Shown: piece by piece, positions 1 through 6,857 of the stretch
Layout: the number at the start of each line of letters is the position of its first letter
How positions within the stretch are numbered: the first letter of the stretch is position 1
Assembly: GCA_035636195.1 (NCBI GenBank)
Contig: DASPZP010000160.1
Coordinates: 1 to 11,536 of the forward strand
DNA length: 11,536 nucleotides
DNA from: Anaeromyxobacter_A sp035636195
GTDB lineage: Bacteria; Myxococcota; Myxococcia; Myxococcales; Anaeromyxobacteraceae
Direction of reading: 5' to 3'
Notes under the pieces: generated by a model
Databases searched by the model: none
What the model saw: only the letters and a program-made list of their open reading frames with translations
What the model was told of the DNA's origin: nothing
Program-made: the position numbers and the translations under genes

Positions 1-392
1 ATGAGCACCTTCCCCTGCGGGTTGAACTCGACGACCATGTCCGAACCCTTGTCCACGGCCCAGATGTTGTCGTCCTTGTCGATCCGGACGGAGTGCCCGA
101 AGGACCAGGCGTAGAGGTTCTTGCCGATCTCGCGGAGGAACTTTCCGCTCGGATCGAACTCGAGCAGCTGGGATGCCGCGGCGGCGTACGCAGGGCCGGT
201 GGTGTTGCCCCGAGACAGCACGAAGATGTGTCTCTTGGAGTTGAGGGCGACCCCGGTGACCTCCCCGAGATAGAGGTTCGGAGGAAGCTTCAGCACGTCC
301 GGCACGGACTCGAACGCGATGGTGGGAACTGCCTCCTGCGCGATCGTCGCGCCGCCACCCAGCACACACGCCGCGATCACCCATCCCTTCAT
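1..392 (-). CDS. NHL-type beta-propeller protein, exported, N-terminal part only
   Basis: The first 130 residues of a gene that runs off the left edge of the window. The ATG at 392-390 follows GGGAGG at a normal distance, so the start is well supported. Residues 1-19 (MKGWVIAACVLGGGATIAQE region: one Lys, then a hydrophobic stretch) look like a short signal peptide. After it come repeating propeller-like strands: a block ending in LLEFDPSGKFLREIG and a second with IDKDDNIWAVDKGSDMVVEF, the usual 'D..GNIWV.D...VV.F.P.GK' wording of NHL or six-bladed propellers. Similar proteins are often labelled peptidyl-alpha-hydroxyglycine alpha-amidating lyase family in databases. That name reflects fold, and the visible part holds no catalytic residue I can check. 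Likely periplasmic or extracellular. It lies 83 bases downstream of the small gene at 476-658 on the same strand. Confidence 0.82.
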   Translation of the reverse strand, partial: MKGWVIAACVLGGGATIAQEAVPTIAFESVPDVLKLPPNLYLGEVTGVALNSKRHIFVLSRGNTTGPAYAAAASQLLEFDPSGKFLREIGKNLYAWSFGHSVRIDKDDNIWAVDKGSDMVVEFNPQGKVL

Positions 393-475
393 GACCGCCT
401 CCCTGTGAAGGGACCTAGCGGTGCGTCTGCCGCAGCACACCAACCTACCCGACGGGGCCATCAGCGGGGCGCGCG

Positions 476-658
476 TCAGGCGGGTGGGCCCTCGCGATCG
501 GGCGGTGGCCCGCCCTTGCGCTCGGGGGCCTCGCGCTCCCTCACGACGCCCTCCTCCTCTCCCGTCCCGAAGTAGTCTTTGTCATAGGGGAGCTTCTTCG
601 GCGGCAGATCCGTGCGCGGCCGATCGGCCTTGTCCGCCTCACGCTTTCTTCCAGCCAT
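476..658 (-). CDS. small highly charged hypothetical protein (60 aa)
   Basis: I do not recognise this gene. The frame could start 14 codons further upstream (700), but the ATG at 658-656 has a strong Shine-Dalgarno, GAGGAGGG, about 7 bases before it, so I use that start. The product begins MAGRKREADKADRPRTDL and is Lys/Arg/Asp/Glu/Pro-rich, with a central PPKKLPYDKDYFGTGEEEG segment and a Gly/Pro/Arg tail (RKGGPPPDREGPPA). There is no hydrophobic segment, Cys pair or signal peptide, so it is probably cytosolic and largely disordered. It lies between the permease gene (stop at 767) and the NHL gene (start at 392), all on the minus strand. The good ribosome site and the aromatic Y-D-K-D-Y-F core argue for a real gene, while the biased composition argues for caution. 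Confidence 0.6.
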   Translation of the reverse strand: MAGRKREADKADRPRTDLPPKKLPYDKDYFGTGEEEGVVREREAPERKGGPPPDREGPPA

Positions 659-740
659 GCCAGATCCCTCCTCTCCGTGCGTCATCCAGAAGCTCGACAC
701 GCCGCAGGTCGACTGCAGCGAGCGATGGGGTGCTCGCCTG

Positions 741-755
741 CCGCGCCAGGCGCGG
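741..755. repeat. GC-rich perfect dyad after the permease gene
   Basis: CCGCGCC-A-GGCGCGG, two 7-base arms around one base, starting 11 bases past the permease stop codon. In RNA it would fold as a 6-bp stem with a 3-base loop. There is no T-run behind it on the minus strand, so it is not a textbook intrinsic terminator. It could act as an mRNA 3'-end stabiliser or a weak terminator separating the 4755-767 gene set from the small gene. Confidence 0.4.
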
Positions 756-766
756 GAGAAGTTGCC

Positions 767-2044
767 TCAGGGTAGGTGCAGCACGGTGAAGGCGAGCCAG
801 CTCACGATCGCGCCGACCACGGACATGGAGAGGCCCCAGATCAACATGTCCCGGAAGAGCTTGTTCTTGTTCGCCTTGGGGCCGGCGTTGGCGATGAACA
901 CGGCGCCCGTCGTGGAGAGCGGGGAGAGGTCCACCACGAAGCCGCACACGATGATGGACGAGACGAGCGGCAGGAGGTCGGCGCTCGACGCGCCGAGCTG
1001 CTTCAGGAGCGGCGGCGCCATCGGCAGGAAGGCTGGCAGGATCACGCCGGTGGTGCTCGCGTAGGCCGACACGAGGCCGGCCCAGAACCCGGCAATCAGG
1101 GTGACCGTCCCGGCGCTGGACATCCTGGCGATGAGCGTCGCGAACAGGTCCATCCCGCCGACGTTGCTCATGAGGTTCACGAGCACGGTGACGCCGGTGA
1201 CCATGAGGATGGTGTTCCACGGCATGCCCTTGATGGCCTTGCTCTCGTCCACGAGCTTGAAGAGCGAGAGCAGCGCGCCGATGAAGAAGGCGCCGAAGCC
1301 GATGTCGAGCTTGAAGAACAGCGCGCCGGCGGCGAGCACGAGGATGCCGGCGAGCGTCGCGAGCTGGGCGCGGTCGAACGGCTGTAGCTCGAAGGTGCGC
1401 ACGGCGCCGACCCCGGCGCCGGTCCCCTGCAGCGATCCCGAGCGCCAGAGCTTCAGGCCTCCGAACAGGAAGTAGGCGAGGATCGTCACCGCCACGTGAA
1501 CGATGAGCATGTTGAGCCAGAGGACGCCGCCCACGCCGGTGAGCCCCTGCTTGGAGAGGATGCTGGCCGAGATGATGCCCGGCGGGGCGAGCGGCGACAT
1601 CGCGCCAGCCTGCGCGCCGTTGCCCACCACGAGCGCCATGAGGAGCGGGTTGATGCCGACCTCGTCCGCGATCAGCATCACCGTCGGCGCGAGCAGCGCC
1701 GAAACGGTGATCTGGCCCGGGCCCAGCGCCGACAGCGCGAACGCCACGAAGAAGAGCACGATGGGCAAGAGCGCCGGGCGCCCTCGCACCGCCGCGACGG
1801 CGTACCGGGCCAGCTTGTCGAGGGTGCCGTTCGTCTGCGCGATGGAGAAGAGATAGGTGGTACCGGCCAGCAGGATGAGCAGGCTGGTCGGGAACCCCTG
1901 GACCACGGCCGGGATCTTCACGCCGCCGAGGTAGGCGATGACGAGGGCGAGCCCGATGGACAGGGTGCCGATGTTGAGCGTCGTGAAGCAGCTGATGAGG
2001 ATCGCGATGAGCAACGCGATGAGCGAGATCACGGGGACGGTCAC
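767..2044 (-). CDS. MatC-like SLC13-family dicarboxylate permease
   Basis: A 425-residue, multi-pass inner-membrane carrier of about 11-12 hydrophobic segments. The N-terminal half matches the MatC N-terminal domain pattern: NIGTLSIGLALVIAYLGG, then GFPTSLLILLAGTTYLFSIAQTNGTLDKL, a charged loop with VRGRP, then GNGAQAGAMSPLAPPGII. MatC is the malonate carrier described from rhizobia, and the wider family moves small di- and tricarboxylates. The substrate here is therefore inferred only to be a small carboxylate. The second half carries a repeat-like element (MPWNTILMVTGVTVLVNLMSNVGGMDLF) and a C-terminal SPLSTTGAVFIANAG stretch typical of SLC13/ion-transporter proteins. The start is GTG at 2044, fixed by GGGAGGTGA just upstream. 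It is last in a tight minus-strand row behind the aminotransferase (32-base gap), so the transported acid may feed or drain glyoxylate/hydroxypyruvate metabolism. Confidence 0.9.
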   Translation of the reverse strand: MTVPVISLIALLIAILISCFTTLNIGTLSIGLALVIAYLGGVKIPAVVQGFPTSLLILLAGTTYLFSIAQTNGTLDKLARYAVAAVRGRPALLPIVLFFVAFALSALGPGQITVSALLAPTVMLIADEVGINPLLMALVVGNGAQAGAMSPLAPPGIISASILSKQGLTGVGGVLWLNMLIVHVAVTILAYFLFGGLKLWRSGSLQGTGAGVGAVRTFELQPFDRAQLATLAGILVLAAGALFFKLDIGFGAFFIGALLSLFKLVDESKAIKGMPWNTILMVTGVTVLVNLMSNVGGMDLFATLIARMSSAGTVTLIAGFWAGLVSAYASTTGVILPAFLPMAPPLLKQLGASSADLLPLVSSIIVCGFVVDLSPLSTTGAVFIANAGPKANKNKLFRDMLIWGLSMSVVGAIVSWLAFTVLHLP

Positions 2045-2048
2045 GGCC

Positions 2049-2057
2049 TCACCTCCC
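2049..2057 (-). promoter_or_regulatory. strong ribosome binding site of the permease gene
   Basis: On the minus strand this reads GGGAGGTGA, with GGAGG seven bases before the GTG start. It decides the non-ATG start of the permease and shows that this internal operon gene has its own efficient translation start. Confidence 0.75.
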
Positions 2058-2076
2058 GGTCACGGTGTGGGATCAT

Positions 2077-3267
2077 TCACGCCCCGCCGACGGCGGGGGA
2101 CGACGTCGCGGCGAGGTGCTCCATCGCGGCCAGGGCGCCGCCCTTCCGGTGCGGGACGCCGGCCAGGCCGAGGCCCATCTCGACGCCCGCCAGCGTGCCG
2201 ATGAGCGACAGGTCGTTGAAGTCGCCCAGGTGCCCGATGCGGAAGATCTTGCCCTTGAGCCGGCCGAGCCCCGTGCCGAGGGACATGTCGAAGCGCTCGA
2301 GGATCACCTTGCGCAGCACGTCGGCGTCGTGGCCCTCGGGCGTCATCACCGCGGTGAGCGAGCTCGACAGCTCCTCGGGGTTCCGGCAGACGAGCTCCAG
2401 CCCCCACGCCTTCACGGCCCTCCGCGTCGCCTCGGCGTGCCGCGCATGGCGCGCGAAGACGTTCTCGAGCCCCTGCTCCAGGAGCATCGCGATGGCTTCG
2501 CGGAGGCCGTAGAGCAGGTTGGTGGCCGGGGTGTAAGGGAAGTACCCCGCGGCGTTGTCGCGCAGCATCGGTTGCCAGTCGAAGTACGAGCGCGGGAGCT
2601 TGGCGGTCTTCGACGCCGCCAGCGCCTTCGCGCTCACGGCGTTGAAGCCGAGCCCCGGCGGAAGCATGAGCCCCTTCTGCGAGCCGCTCAGTGTGACGTC
2701 GGCGCCCCACGCCTCGTGCCGGTACTCCATGCACGCCAGCGACGACACCGTGTCGACGAGCAGGAGAGCCGGGTGCCCGGCGCGGTCGATCGCCTCGCGG
2801 ATGGCGGGGACGCGGCTGGTGACGCCGGTCGAGGTCTCGTTGTGGACCACCGCCACGGCCTTGATGGCGTGCCCGCGATCCTCGCGCAGCCGCGCCTCCA
2901 CCGCGTCGGGCGCGACGCCGCTCCTCCAGTCGCCCGGCACGACGTCGACCGAGAGCCCGAACCGCACCGCGATCTCGCGCCACAGGCTCGCGAAGTGGCC
3001 GATGTCGAACATCAGCACGCGGTCGCCGGGCGAGAGCGTGTTCACCAGGGCCGCCTCCCAGGCGCCCGTGCCCGACGACGGGAAGATCACGACCGGCCCC
3101 GCCGTCATGAAGATCCTGCGCAGCCCGTCGAGCACCTCGCGGCCCAGCTCGGCGAACTCGGGCCCGCGGTGATCGATGGTCGACCGTCCGATCGCGCGCA
3201 GGACGCGCTCCGGGACGTTGGTGGGGCCGGGGATCTGGAGGAAGTGCCGTCCGCTTCTCGTCGCCAT
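2077..3267 (-). CDS. sgaA: serine--glyoxylate aminotransferase
   Basis: A 396-residue PLP enzyme of aminotransferase class V, full length for the family. It transfers the amino group of serine to glyoxylate, giving hydroxypyruvate and glycine, a step of the serine cycle and of photorespiration-like salvage. Visible hallmarks are the N-terminal IPGPTNVPERV, SSGTGAWEAAL (about 64-74) for cofactor phosphate binding, HNETSTGVTS (142-151), VDTVSSLA (171-178) with the PLP-ring Asp, and the cofactor lysine K198 in GSQKGLMLPPGLGF, a wording characteristic of SgaA. YFPYTPATNLLYGLREA (242-258) and FRIGHLGDFNDLSLIG (342-357) also fit. ATG at 3267 is chosen because GGGGAGG lies six bases upstream. Related alanine-glyoxylate aminotransferases share the fold, so substrate preference is inferred. 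The gene lies 20 bases after the PstS-like gene and 32 before the permease. I see no other serine-cycle gene in the window. Confidence 0.92.
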   Translation of the reverse strand: MATRSGRHFLQIPGPTNVPERVLRAIGRSTIDHRGPEFAELGREVLDGLRRIFMTAGPVVIFPSSGTGAWEAALVNTLSPGDRVLMFDIGHFASLWREIAVRFGLSVDVVPGDWRSGVAPDAVEARLREDRGHAIKAVAVVHNETSTGVTSRVPAIREAIDRAGHPALLLVDTVSSLACMEYRHEAWGADVTLSGSQKGLMLPPGLGFNAVSAKALAASKTAKLPRSYFDWQPMLRDNAAGYFPYTPATNLLYGLREAIAMLLEQGLENVFARHARHAEATRRAVKAWGLELVCRNPEELSSSLTAVMTPEGHDADVLRKVILERFDMSLGTGLGRLKGKIFRIGHLGDFNDLSLIGTLAGVEMGLGLAGVPHRKGGALAAMEHLAATSSPAVGGA

Positions 3268-3287
3268 GCTCGCCTCCCCGCGCGGCG

Positions 3288-4064
3288 CTAACTGGCCGGT
3301 GTGAACTTTCTCGCCACGATCGCCTGCCCCGCGGCGGAGAGCGCGAGGTCGAGGAGGGCGGCGGCCTCCGGCGATGCGGGCGCCCGTGCCACGAGGTACA
3401 TGGGTCGACCCAGAGCGTAAACGCCGGCGCGCACCTGCGCAGCGGTGGGCTCCACCCCGTCGATCGCGACGGCGCGGACGCCGTCCACCGCCATCGACAT
3501 GGAGGCCACCGTGATTCCGACCGGATCGGCCGCGACCTCGCGCAGGCAATCGGGGGCGTCCTCCAGCTCCCGCCCCGCGCCGTAGTCCGCACCGTCGAGC
3601 GCGAGCCGCCGGAACTCCACCACCGTGCCGCGGCCACCCGAGCGCAGCTCCGTGAAGAGCACGATCTCCGCGTCGCTGCCGCCGACGGCGGACCACCTCC
3701 GGAGCGTGCCGGTGAAGATGCCCTTGAGCTGGGCGCGGGTGAGGCTCCGCACGGGGTTCGCCGCGTGCACGAAGACGCCGAGCGCATCGTAGCCGATGAG
3801 CGCCCACCTCAGCGGCTCGGCGCGCTCCGACCCGCTGATCTCGCGCATGACGCCCGCCACGTCGACCTCGCCGGCGCGCACGGCGTCGAGCCCGCGGTTC
3901 GTCCCGCGCTCGCCGACGTGCGATACGCCGTGGCCCGCGCGCTCGTACAGCGGGAGCAGGTCCGGCAACAGGTGTAGGCCGATGGTGGTGGCCCCGTCGT
4001 AGCGGATGCGCCCGTACCGTTCCTCGGAAGACGTCACGCACGCTTCCATACCGGCCTGCCCCAT
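3288..4064 (-). CDS. PstS-like substrate-binding-domain protein without signal peptide
   Basis: A 258-residue protein that reads as a type-2 periplasmic binding fold of the phosphate/PstS-like kind (PBP_like_2). Near residues 20-70 there is IRYDGATTIGLHLLPDLLPLY, then GERGTNRGLDAVRAGEVDVAG. Near 95-150 come VFVHAANPVRSLTRAQLKGIFTG, a W..VGG motif and ELRSGGRGTVVEF, where the SG-GT pattern is the usual ligand loop. The N-terminus (MGQAGMEACVTSSEERYGR) has no hydrophobic export signal, and upstream in-frame codons lie inside terC without one either. The protein may therefore be cytosolic, or its export signal may have been lost. ATG 4064 and ATG 4049 are both possible, and neither has a convincing Shine-Dalgarno. 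It is 10 or 25 bases downstream of terC and 20 bases upstream of sgaA. A ligand-sensing role is inference; a degenerate transporter subunit is the alternative. Confidence 0.8.
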   Translation of the reverse strand: MGQAGMEACVTSSEERYGRIRYDGATTIGLHLLPDLLPLYERAGHGVSHVGERGTNRGLDAVRAGEVDVAGVMREISGSERAEPLRWALIGYDALGVFVHAANPVRSLTRAQLKGIFTGTLRRWSAVGGSDAEIVLFTELRSGGRGTVVEFRRLALDGADYGAGRELEDAPDCLREVAADPVGITVASMSMAVDGVRAVAIDGVEPTAAQVRAGVYALGRPMYLVARAPASPEAAALLDLALSAAGQAIVARKFTPAS

Positions 4065-4074
4065 CGCGCGCGTG

Positions 4075-4755
4075 TCACCGATCGTGTCTTCCCCACTCGC
4101 TTCTGCTCGCCCGCGCCCAGAGCAGGCCGCCGGCCACGATCGCGGTCGCGAAGATGGCCTCCGTGGCGTACAGGAGCCGCCGGCTGGGATGGATGAGGGC
4201 CTCCGTCGCCGGGTCGGTCAGCATCATCTCGGCCGAGACCTTCCCGAGGATCGCGGCGCCGGCGTAGACGATGAACGGGAACCGGGTCATGAGCCTCGAC
4301 AGCAGGTCGCTCGTGAAGACGATGAACGGGATGCTGAGCGCGAGGCCGAACGCGAGCAGGGCGAGGTCGCCGTGCGAGGCGCCACCCACCGCCAGCATGT
4401 TGTCGAGCGACATCGTGACGTCCGCCACGACGATCACGGTGATCGCTTCCCGCACGCTCGTCGCGTCGCGACCGCGCTCGTCCTCCGCTCCGCCCTGGGC
4501 GAAGAGCTTGAACGCGATCCAGAGGATGAGCGCTCCGCCGGCGAGCCGCACGTAGCTCATCCGCAGGAGCTGCGCGACGAAGAACGTCAGCATCACCCGG
4601 ATCACGACGGCGGCCAGGGCTCCCAGCGTGATCCCCGCCCGTCGGCGCTCGGGGGGGAGCCCGCGGACGGCCATCGCGATGACGACGGCGTTGTCGCCCG
4701 CCAGCAGGAGGTCGATGACCACGATCGAGCCGGCGGCGGCGAGGAACGAGGTCAT
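4075..4755 (-). CDS. TerC-family (YjbE-type) integral membrane protein
   Basis: A 226-residue membrane protein with about seven hydrophobic segments. The family signature is a pair of acidic in-membrane motifs: LLLAGDNAVVIA (17-28) and VVADVTMSLDNMLAVGG (109-125). TerC/YjbE/YkoY proteins are linked to metal-ion handling, several to manganese efflux or to loading of exported metalloenzymes. The conserved Asp-Asn pairs are thought to bind the ion. A loop of Glu/Asp/Arg (about 89-102, EDERGRDATSVRE) separates the two halves. ATG 4755 is preferred over an upstream GTG at 4833 because the family starts with this hydrophobic helix and the 26 extra residues are Arg/Pro-rich. It is the first gene of the minus-strand row down to 767 and is divergent from the membrane gene at 4882. 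Substrate is not determined by the sequence. Confidence 0.9.
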   Translation of the reverse strand: MTSFLAAAGSIVVIDLLLAGDNAVVIAMAVRGLPPERRRAGITLGALAAVVIRVMLTFFVAQLLRMSYVRLAGGALILWIAFKLFAQGGAEDERGRDATSVREAITVIVVADVTMSLDNMLAVGGASHGDLALLAFGLALSIPFIVFTSDLLSRLMTRFPFIVYAGAAILGKVSAEMMLTDPATEALIHPSRRLLYATEAIFATAIVAGGLLWARASRSEWGRHDR

Positions 4756-4869
4756 CGGCGCGGGCTCCGCGGTACGCGGCCGCCCGCGCCTCGAGTCCCC
4801 GGAGAGGGGTGCCGACCGCGCGCCATCCCGCACGTATAGGGCACGGCAGCGGCGAAGACCTCATTGCAG

Positions 4870-4875
4870 TACAAC
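4870..4875 (+). promoter_or_regulatory. possible -10 element placed for a leaderless start
   Basis: TACAAC ends six bases before the ATG at 4882, and no Shine-Dalgarno is visible. That spacing would put transcription initiation at or next to the start codon. I find no clear -35 partner. The 126-base divergent gap (4756-4881) also holds GTATAG at about 4834, which could serve either direction. Confidence 0.3.
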
Positions 4876-4881
4876 GGGCGC

Positions 4882-5580
4882 ATGACGGCGCTGAAGGTCT
4901 ACCTCCACCTGTACTCCGAGTGCTTCCGCAAGGCGTTCGCCGCGGTCGCGAAGAACCCCTGGACGCTGCTGCTGCCCGGAGTCGTCTTGATCGCCCGGGA
5001 GTGGGCGTCGGGGCTGGCGTACTCGTTCGGAATGCTGGCCGGGATCGTCGTGACGTTCGCGACAGCCGCGCTCTTCAGCTCGTACCTGTACTTCGTCGGC
5101 GAGCTCGTGCAAGGGGGGCGAATCTCACGGCGGGACCTCCAGCGGAGCTTCGGCGCGTACCTCTGGCCGGTCGTGAACGTCTTCTTCGTCGTCTGGCTCA
5201 CGTCGCTCGCGCTCGGTCTGCTGGTCGGGGGCAACGCCAACGGCGCGGCGCTGCTGTACGCCCTGTGGATCGTGGCGATCGTCGCGCTGAATGCCGTGCC
5301 CGAGGTGATCTACCTCCGCGGGATGCATGGTGGGATGCAGACCATCTCGGCCAGCTGGGAGTTCCTCAAGGCGCAGTGGATCCCCTGGTTCGCGGCGAAC
5401 CTCCCCTTGCTCGGCGCGGTGTCACTCATCGCCGCGTACGTTCAGGCGTCGATCGTCGCGACCATCCTCCTCGGCGGAGCGGTACACGTCGCGATGGTCT
5501 TTCGAGGAAATCTCTTCCTGGCGCTCGATCGATCCAGCCACCGGCAGAGGATGTTCGCGCAGCGGGTCGCGAGAGGCTAG
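4882..5580 (+). CDS. hypothetical multi-pass membrane protein
   Basis: I do not recognise a named family. The 232-residue product has a short amphipathic N-terminus (MTALKVYLHLYSECFRKAF), a hydrophobic segment near 27-37, and further membrane spans near 45-72, 96-116, 122-142, 168-188 and 190-212. Basic loops (GGRISRRDLQRSF at 78-90 and the tail SSHRQRMFAQRVARG) suggest both ends are cytoplasmic. A conserved-looking WEFLKAQWIPWF (159-170) sits before the last pair of spans. The overall look resembles uncharacterised glycerophosphoryl-diester-phosphodiesterase-like or DUF-type 'stress response' membrane domains, but this is only an impression. ATG 4882 is chosen over a TTG at 4864 because it starts the conserved-looking hydrophilic segment. 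No Shine-Dalgarno is seen. The stop codon overlaps that of the convergent channel gene within a single CTAG. Confidence 0.78.
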   Translation: MTALKVYLHLYSECFRKAFAAVAKNPWTLLLPGVVLIAREWASGLAYSFGMLAGIVVTFATAALFSSYLYFVGELVQGGRISRRDLQRSFGAYLWPVVNVFFVVWLTSLALGLLVGGNANGAALLYALWIVAIVALNAVPEVIYLRGMHGGMQTISASWEFLKAQWIPWFAANLPLLGAVSLIAAYVQASIVATILLGGAVHVAMVFRGNLFLALDRSSHRQRMFAQRVARG

Positions 5581-6698
5581 CGGTCGTGCTCTGGACCGCC
5601 CTTCCCCTCGAGGAACACGGTCTGGGTAGGGTACGCGAAGGCGGTCCCGGCGCGCTCCACGACGTCCATGACGCCCAGCAGGAGGTCCTGCCGGATGGCC
5701 TGGAACTCGTCCCAGTTGGCGGTGTCGAACCAGGCGACGACCTCGACGTCCAGCGACGAGGGCGAAAGGCCGACGAAGCGCACCCCGATGCCGTCGGGCC
5801 AGGCGCGAGCGTGACCCCGCAGGAGCGCGTCGACGCCCGACAGGACGGCGCGCATCTGGTCGGCGGTCGTCGAGTAGACGAGCCCCATCGCGAAGAAGAG
5901 CCGGCAGCGATCGCGCGCCGCGAAGGTCTCGATGCGCTGGTCGGCGAGCTTGCCGTTGGGGATGGTGACGACGGTCCGGTCGAGCGTGCGAATGCGGGTG
6001 GAGCGTAGGCCCAGCTCCTCGACGGTACCGACGAGCCCACCCTCGACCCGTACGAAGTCGCCCACCTGGAACGGTCGATCGACGCTGATCGACACCGAGC
6101 CGAACAGATTCTCGAGCGTCTTCTGGGCGGCGAAGGCGAGCGCCAGGCCGCCGATGCCGAGCCCGGCGAGGAGGCTCGCGACGGGGTAGCCGATGTCGGT
6201 GAGCACGGCCACGATCGCCATGGCCATCACCGCGATCTGGGTCGCGCGGCGGAGCATGGGGAGGAGCCCGCGCCCGATGCCGCTCGCCTTGGCGGTAGGC
6301 GTCTCGGCCAGGATGCGAAACCCGACGTCGACGGCACGGACGCCCGCCCAGAAGAGGGTGGCGACCGCCGCCAGGCGCAGCACCCGGTCGACGCGCCCCT
6401 GCGCCGGTTCGCTGAGCCCGAGCGGCAGCTTCAGCGCCCAGGCTGCGGCCACCGACCAGAACAGCGTGAGCGGCGCACCCAGCCGCGTGAGGAGGAGGTC
6501 GTCCCACTGCGTGCTCGTCCTCTCCGTGAGCCTGCCGACGAGGCGGCGCGTGAGCCAGCCGAGCAACTTCCCCACCGCCCAGGCGAGGACGAGCATGCCG
6601 GGCAAGGCGAGCCACTGCCACCAGACGATGTCGAAGGGACCGGCCCTGAGGAGGGGCGGCGGCAACCAGCGCTCCAGGCTGGAGAGGGCGGTCGGCAT
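5577..6698 (-). CDS. MscS-family mechanosensitive ion channel
   Basis: A 373-residue small-conductance mechanosensitive channel that opens under membrane tension to release solutes. Membrane helices lie near 26-48, 75-92, 107-125 and 155-170, followed by the pore helix and its hallmark GIGGLALAFAAQKTLENLFG (181-200). The beta domain follows with RPFQVGDFVRV, GTVEELGLRSTRIRTLD and the signature TVVTIPNGKLADQRIE (242-257). The C-terminal alpha/beta domain has SSLDVEVVAWF (314-324). It is longer than E. coli MscS (about 286 residues) by one extra pair of N-terminal helices, a common variant often called YnaI- or YbdG-like. ATG 6698 is the only plausible start; the frame continues upstream but becomes Arg/Pro-rich antisense of the aldolase. 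A TAGACA hexamer sits five bases before it and no strong Shine-Dalgarno is present. It is divergent from the aldolase and convergent with the membrane gene at 4882. Confidence 0.93.
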   Translation of the reverse strand: MPTALSSLERWLPPPLLRAGPFDIVWWQWLALPGMLVLAWAVGKLLGWLTRRLVGRLTERTSTQWDDLLLTRLGAPLTLFWSVAAAWALKLPLGLSEPAQGRVDRVLRLAAVATLFWAGVRAVDVGFRILAETPTAKASGIGRGLLPMLRRATQIAVMAMAIVAVLTDIGYPVASLLAGLGIGGLALAFAAQKTLENLFGSVSISVDRPFQVGDFVRVEGGLVGTVEELGLRSTRIRTLDRTVVTIPNGKLADQRIETFAARDRCRLFFAMGLVYSTTADQMRAVLSGVDALLRGHARAWPDGIGVRFVGLSPSSLDVEVVAWFDTANWDEFQAIRQDLLLGVMDVVERAGTAFAYPTQTVFLEGKGGPEHDR

Positions 6699-6797
6699 GG
6701 CCCTGTCTACAACGACGCGCGCCTGGGCGGGAAAGACTCCGGGGCCGGGGTGAAGCGTCGGCGACGGCCTTGCCTGGAGCGCGGTGGTGCTGAATCG

Positions 6798-6821
6798 CCG
6801 CCATCCGTCATGGCGGATGGC
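6798..6821. repeat. overlapping inverted repeats in the mscS/aldolase divergent region
   Basis: Two mutually exclusive dyads share the same bases: GCCATCCG (6800-6807) with CGGATGGC (6814-6821), and CCGCCAT (6798-6804) with ATGGCGG (6810-6816). They lie in the 159-base region between two divergent genes, so an operator for a dimeric regulator is more likely than a terminator. The RNA could also switch between two hairpins. Confidence 0.45.
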
Positions 6822-6845
6822 TAGCGTAGGCTCCGCGATAGCGTA
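6822..6845. repeat. direct repeat TAGCGTA, 17-base period
   Basis: TAGCGTA occurs at 6822-6828 and again at 6839-6845, directly after the inverted repeat and directly before the aldolase start. The second copy overlaps the possible -10 hexamer. It may be a protein-binding repeat or chance. Confidence 0.35.
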
Positions 6846-6849
6846 CACT
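6844..6849 (+). promoter_or_regulatory. possible -10 element of the threonine aldolase gene
   Basis: TACACT (TAnnnT) ends eight bases before the ATG at 6858. There is no Shine-Dalgarno between it and the start, so a very short leader or leaderless mRNA is suggested. No good -35 hexamer lies 16-18 bases upstream. Confidence 0.35.
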
Positions 6850-6857
6850 CCGCCGCC

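Noticed and set aside
2060..4041. Very long open frames on the minus strand running through both sgaA and the PstS-like gene (up to 654 codons from 4041, and a shifted 575-codon frame)
   Set aside because: Only the part from 3267 down reads as a protein family (sgaA). The rest is Arg/Ala/Gly-rich shadow sequence caused by high G+C. The real gene at 3288-4064 is in another frame.
4756..4881. Possible yybP-ykoY manganese riboswitch ahead of the YjbE-type terC gene
   Set aside because: The family is often under this riboswitch, but I could not find its conserved loops in the 126-base gap; only a weak CCCC/GGGG hairpin near 4797-4809 is present.
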